Positions 61,716 to 64,000 of a stretch of DNA of 64,000 bases are shown in pieces (within the stretch, counting starts at the first letter, position 1; each line of letters starts with the position of its first letter). Origin of the DNA: Ruegeria lacuscaerulensis (GTDB lineage: Bacteria > Pseudomonadota > Alphaproteobacteria > Rhodobacterales > Rhodobacteraceae). The stretch covers positions 124,001 to 188,000 of the forward strand of contig NZ_WQGO01000003.1 of the NCBI RefSeq assembly GCF_013034685.1, written 5' to 3'. The notes beneath the pieces are model-generated. The model was not told where the DNA came from. It made no database searches and saw only the letters and a list, made by a program, of their open reading frames with translations. The translations under genes and the position numbers were made by a program.

Positions 61716-63248
61716 ATGAAAGACATCCTGACCGAGCTTGAAGACCGCCGCAACAATGCCCGCTTGGGGGGTGGTCAAAAGCGGATCGACGCGCAGCATG
61801 GGCGCGGCAAGCTGACGGCGCGCGAGCGCATAGAGCTGCTGCTCGACGAAGACAGCTTTGAAGAGTTCGACATGTTTGTCAGTCATCGCTGCACCGATTT
61901 CGGGATGGAAAACCAAAAGCCTGCGGGCGATGGGGTGGTCACCGGTTGGGGCACGATCAATGGTCGTATGGTCTATGTGTTCAGCCAGGATTTTACCGTG
62001 TTTGGCGGGTCTTTGTCTGAAACCCATGCGCAGAAGATCTGCAAGATCATGGATATGGCGATTCAAAACGGTGCACCGGTGATCGGGATCAACGACTCGG
62101 GTGGGGCGCGTATTCAGGAAGGTGTCGCCTCGTTGGCGGGTTATGCCGAGGTGTTCCAGCGCAATGTTATGGCTTCGGGTGTGGTGCCGCAGATCAGTGT
62201 CATCATGGGTCCGTGCGCGGGCGGCGCAGTGTACAGCCCGGCGATGACCGACTTCATCTTTATGGTCAAAGACACGTCCTACATGTTCGTAACTGGCCCT
62301 GACGTGGTGAAGACTGTCACCAATGAGGTCGTTACCGCCGAAGAACTGGGCGGCGCATCGACCCACACCAAGAAATCCTCGGTCGCTGATGGAGCATTTG
62401 AAAACGACGTTGAGGCGCTGGCTGAAGTGCGCCGTCTGGTCGATTTCCTGCCGCTCAACAACCAGGAGAAACCTCCGGTCCGCCCGTTCTTTGATGAACC
62501 CGACCGGATCGAGACCTCGCTGGATACCTTGATCCCGGACAATCCGAACACGCCTTACGACATGAAGGAACTGATCACCAAGGTGGCGGATGAGGGCGAC
62601 TTCTACGAAATTCAGGAAGACTACGCCAAAAACATCATCACCGGTTTCATTCGCCTCGAAGGGCAGACCGTAGGTGTAGTCGCCAACCAGCCGATGGTTC
62701 TGGCCGGGTGTCTGGACATCGACAGCTCGCGCAAGGCGGCGCGGTTCGTGCGGTTCTGCGATTGCTTTGAAATTCCGATCCTGACACTGGTCGATGTTCC
62801 GGGCTTCTTGCCGGGTACCAGCCAGGAATATGGTGGCGTGATTAAGCACGGTGCAAAGCTGTTGTTTGCCTATGGCGAGGCCACCGTTCCAAAAGTCACG
62901 GTGATTACCCGCAAAGCCTATGGCGGGGCCTATGACGTTATGGCATCCAAACACCTGCGCGGCGACTTCAACTATGCTTGGCCCACAGCCGAGATCGCGG
63001 TGATGGGTGCCAAGGGCGCGACCGAGATCATTCACCGCGCCGATCTGGGTGATGCCGAGAAAATCGCGCAACACACGCAGGATTACGAAGATCGTTTCGC
63101 CAATCCCTTTGTCGCAGCCGAGCGGGGCTTCATCGACGAGGTGATCATGCCGCAATCGACGCGACGTCGTGTTTCGCGCGCCTTCGCAAGCCTGCGGAAC
63201 AAGAAGCTTAAGAACCCGTGGAAAAAGCACGACAATATCCCTCTGTAA
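61716..63248 (+). CDS. pccB: Propionyl-CoA carboxylase beta subunit
   Basis: The 510-residue carboxyltransferase transfers CO2 from biotin to propionyl-CoA, the entry into the methylmalonyl-CoA pathway. Landmarks are [39 protein letters not shown] (oxyanion hole) and [20 protein letters not shown], and the second CT loop [21 protein letters not shown]. It is divergent from the MFS/pccR pair. The biotin-carrying alpha subunit is not in the window; it may be downstream. Confidence 0.95.
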   Translation: MKDILTELEDRRNNARLGGGQKRIDAQHGRGKLTARERIELLLDEDSFEEFDMFVSHRCTDFGMENQKPAGDGVVTGWGTINGRMVYVFSQDFTVFGGSLSETHAQKICKIMDMAIQNGAPVIGINDSGGARIQEGVASLAGYAEVFQRNVMASGVVPQISVIMGPCAGGAVYSPAMTDFIFMVKDTSYMFVTGPDVVKTVTNEVVTAEELGGASTHTKKSSVADGAFENDVEALAEVRRLVDFLPLNNQEKPPVRPFFDEPDRIETSLDTLIPDNPNTPYDMKELITKVADEGDFYEIQEDYAKNIITGFIRLEGQTVGVVANQPMVLAGCLDIDSSRKAARFVRFCDCFEIPILTLVDVPGFLPGTSQEYGGVIKHGAKLLFAYGEATVPKVTVITRKAYGGAYDVMASKHLRGDFNYAWPTAEIAVMGAKGATEIIHRADLGDAEKIAQHTQDYEDRFANPFVAAERGFIDEVIMPQSTRRRVSRAFASLRNKKLKNPWKKHDNIPL

Positions 63249-63360
63249 CAGAGGGCTGGTTTCGGTATGCGCGATGAATCGCCGAAATTCACGCGCTGCC
63301 GGCCAATGTCACATAACTTTTACAATGGGCCAAGTTTGACTCTGAGTGCAAAGCTGATAC

Positions 63361-63846
63361 ATGGATACCCTTATCAGAAATAGAAAAGCGCGGGCCAAAA
63401 GCCATGCGCGCGCAATCCCGGAGAGAGGAGCTCACCTTTGGTGGGTCCGGGATTGCGCCTTAACTCTGTTTTTCCTGAATATTACTTTGCCTGCGGTTGC
63501 TGAAACGCCCCCTCAGTTGCCCGTGCCGTCCGGTCAACCCGTTCATCTGACCCAAGTTCTGTTGGATGAAAATCCGGGCGAACTGTGGCTGCGCTTTCGC
63601 TTTGTGGCGCCCAAGATCGGATCAGATGTTGGTCGTATTGGGTATGACGTCGCCTCGGTGGACATGCAACATCTGTGCCAAACGCTGGCTGTCGCCTATG
63701 TCGCCGAATACGATTTGAATCCTGCGCGCGTGGTGATTTCGCTGTCGGACCGGCCGACCGAGTTTGGGCAGACCGAGCCTGATGCCACGCAGTTTTTCGA
63801 AGCCTACCGGTTGGAGCAATCGCAGTGTATCTGGGAGGGGCTCTGA
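63361..63846 (+). CDS. DUF6497-like exported protein
   Basis: The 161-residue protein has a basic N-tail and a hydrophobic segment (about residues 32-48) ending PAVAET, a probable signal. The mature part is short and ends YRLEQSQCIWEGL. The family DUF6497 occurs downstream of pccB in related roseobacters, to my knowledge. The start is uncertain; the ATG has only a weak site and an internal start is possible. Two Cys may pair. Confidence 0.7.
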   Translation: MDTLIRNRKARAKSHARAIPERGAHLWWVRDCALTLFFLNITLPAVAETPPQLPVPSGQPVHLTQVLLDENPGELWLRFRFVAPKIGSDVGRIGYDVASVDMQHLCQTLAVAYVAEYDLNPARVVISLSDRPTEFGQTEPDATQFFEAYRLEQSQCIWEGL

Positions 63847-63848
63847 CC

Positions 63849-63989
63849 ATGAATGCTGATTTTCAGACGGACAGAGCGTTTCTGACCAGCCATGCAGCTT
63901 TGGAGGCGTGCGATATGACCTCGTCCATCAACGGATGTGATTTTCTTTTCCCGGAAGGCACTAATGCCAGCGGGGTGGCGATATGCTGA
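63849..63989 (+). CDS. Small 46-residue hypothetical protein
   Basis: An ATG follows GGGAGGGGCTCTGACC, a strong ribosome-binding site inside the end of the previous gene. The product starts MNADFQTDRAFLTSHAALEA and has two more Cys; no family is recognised. It may be a real small gene between pccB and a downstream gene. The stop overlaps the next ATG (ATGCTGA). Confidence 0.45.
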   Translation: MNADFQTDRAFLTSHAALEACDMTSSINGCDFLFPEGTNASGVAIC

Positions 63990-64000
63990 AGCATCGCGGA
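63983..64000 (+). CDS. Start of a downstream gene, truncated by the window edge
   Basis: An ATG overlapping the preceding stop starts the frame MLKHRG and runs off the window. Nothing more can be said; it would be translationally coupled to the 46-residue gene. Confidence 0.25.

Noticed and set aside
61536..63230. 564-codon minus-strand frame opposite pccB
   Set aside because: It is an antisense shadow of pccB, which has complete carboxyltransferase motifs; the frame itself matches nothing.
63249..63360. Hairpin TTTCGG...CCGAAA after pccB as terminator
   Set aside because: The stem is short with a long loop and lacks a T run, so no terminator is called.

Overview
The window looks like chromosomal DNA from a marine alphaproteobacterium of the Roseobacter group (family Rhodobacteraceae, Ruegeria-like). 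I base this on the GC-rich coding style, the gene families present (choline-O-sulfate/betaine genes, a PccR-type regulator beside pccB, twin-arginine peptide-binding protein, DUF2927, DUF6497 and DUF4202 proteins) and an alphaproteobacterial class-A RNase P RNA. No phage, transposase, integron or CRISPR array is visible. About 58 protein genes, one structured RNA, several intrinsic terminators and a handful of dyad-symmetric candidate operators can be supported.

Layout. 0.1-5.8 kb: an ABC exporter, an acyl-CoA synthetase with an HSL-type hydrolase, and a phosphodiesterase-like enzyme. 5.9-15.3 kb (minus strand): dtd, glycerate kinase, a CocE/S15-type hydrolase and a complete peptide ABC importer, followed upstream by a nitroreductase. 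15.4-20.9 kb (minus strand): a compact five-gene operon (XpaC, TelA, DUF2927 lipoprotein, SPFH-GYF protein, zinc-ribbon membrane protein), possibly led by a 29-residue hydrophobic peptide. I think this is the most interesting system here. 20.9-28.5 kb: rluB/tadA, UPF0173 hydrolase, ceramidase-like membrane protein, gatCA, an Excalibur lipoprotein, an AmiD-like amidase, and rnpB. 28.5-32.6 kb: a DUF2182/DUF1326 pair, rpmG, a lipoprotein, Bax-inhibitor-1 protein and DUF1127.

32.6-44.7 kb: LysR and XRE regulators, quinone oxidoreductase, hisN, 8-oxoguanine deaminase facing guanine deaminase, mgtE with 5-formyl-THF cyclo-ligase, YmdB-type phosphodiesterase, an SLC13 permease and a YbaY-META protein. 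44.7-54.6 kb: a flavin dehydrogenase with a BASS transporter, a glutamine amidotransferase, a second SLC13 permease, yebC, an MFS transporter, divergent argP/argO and an EamA exporter. 54.6-58.5 kb: betI-betC-betA, converting choline-O-sulfate to choline and on toward betaine aldehyde and betaine. 58.6-64 kb: YdcH, pccR, a Bcr/CflA transporter, pccB and the start of a downstream gene series cut by the window edge.

Functional themes are uptake and degradation of peptides, osmolytes and fatty or propionyl-CoA compounds, purine salvage, amino-acid export and cell-envelope maintenance. All functional names come from reading translated motifs and gene order by eye. No database search was possible.
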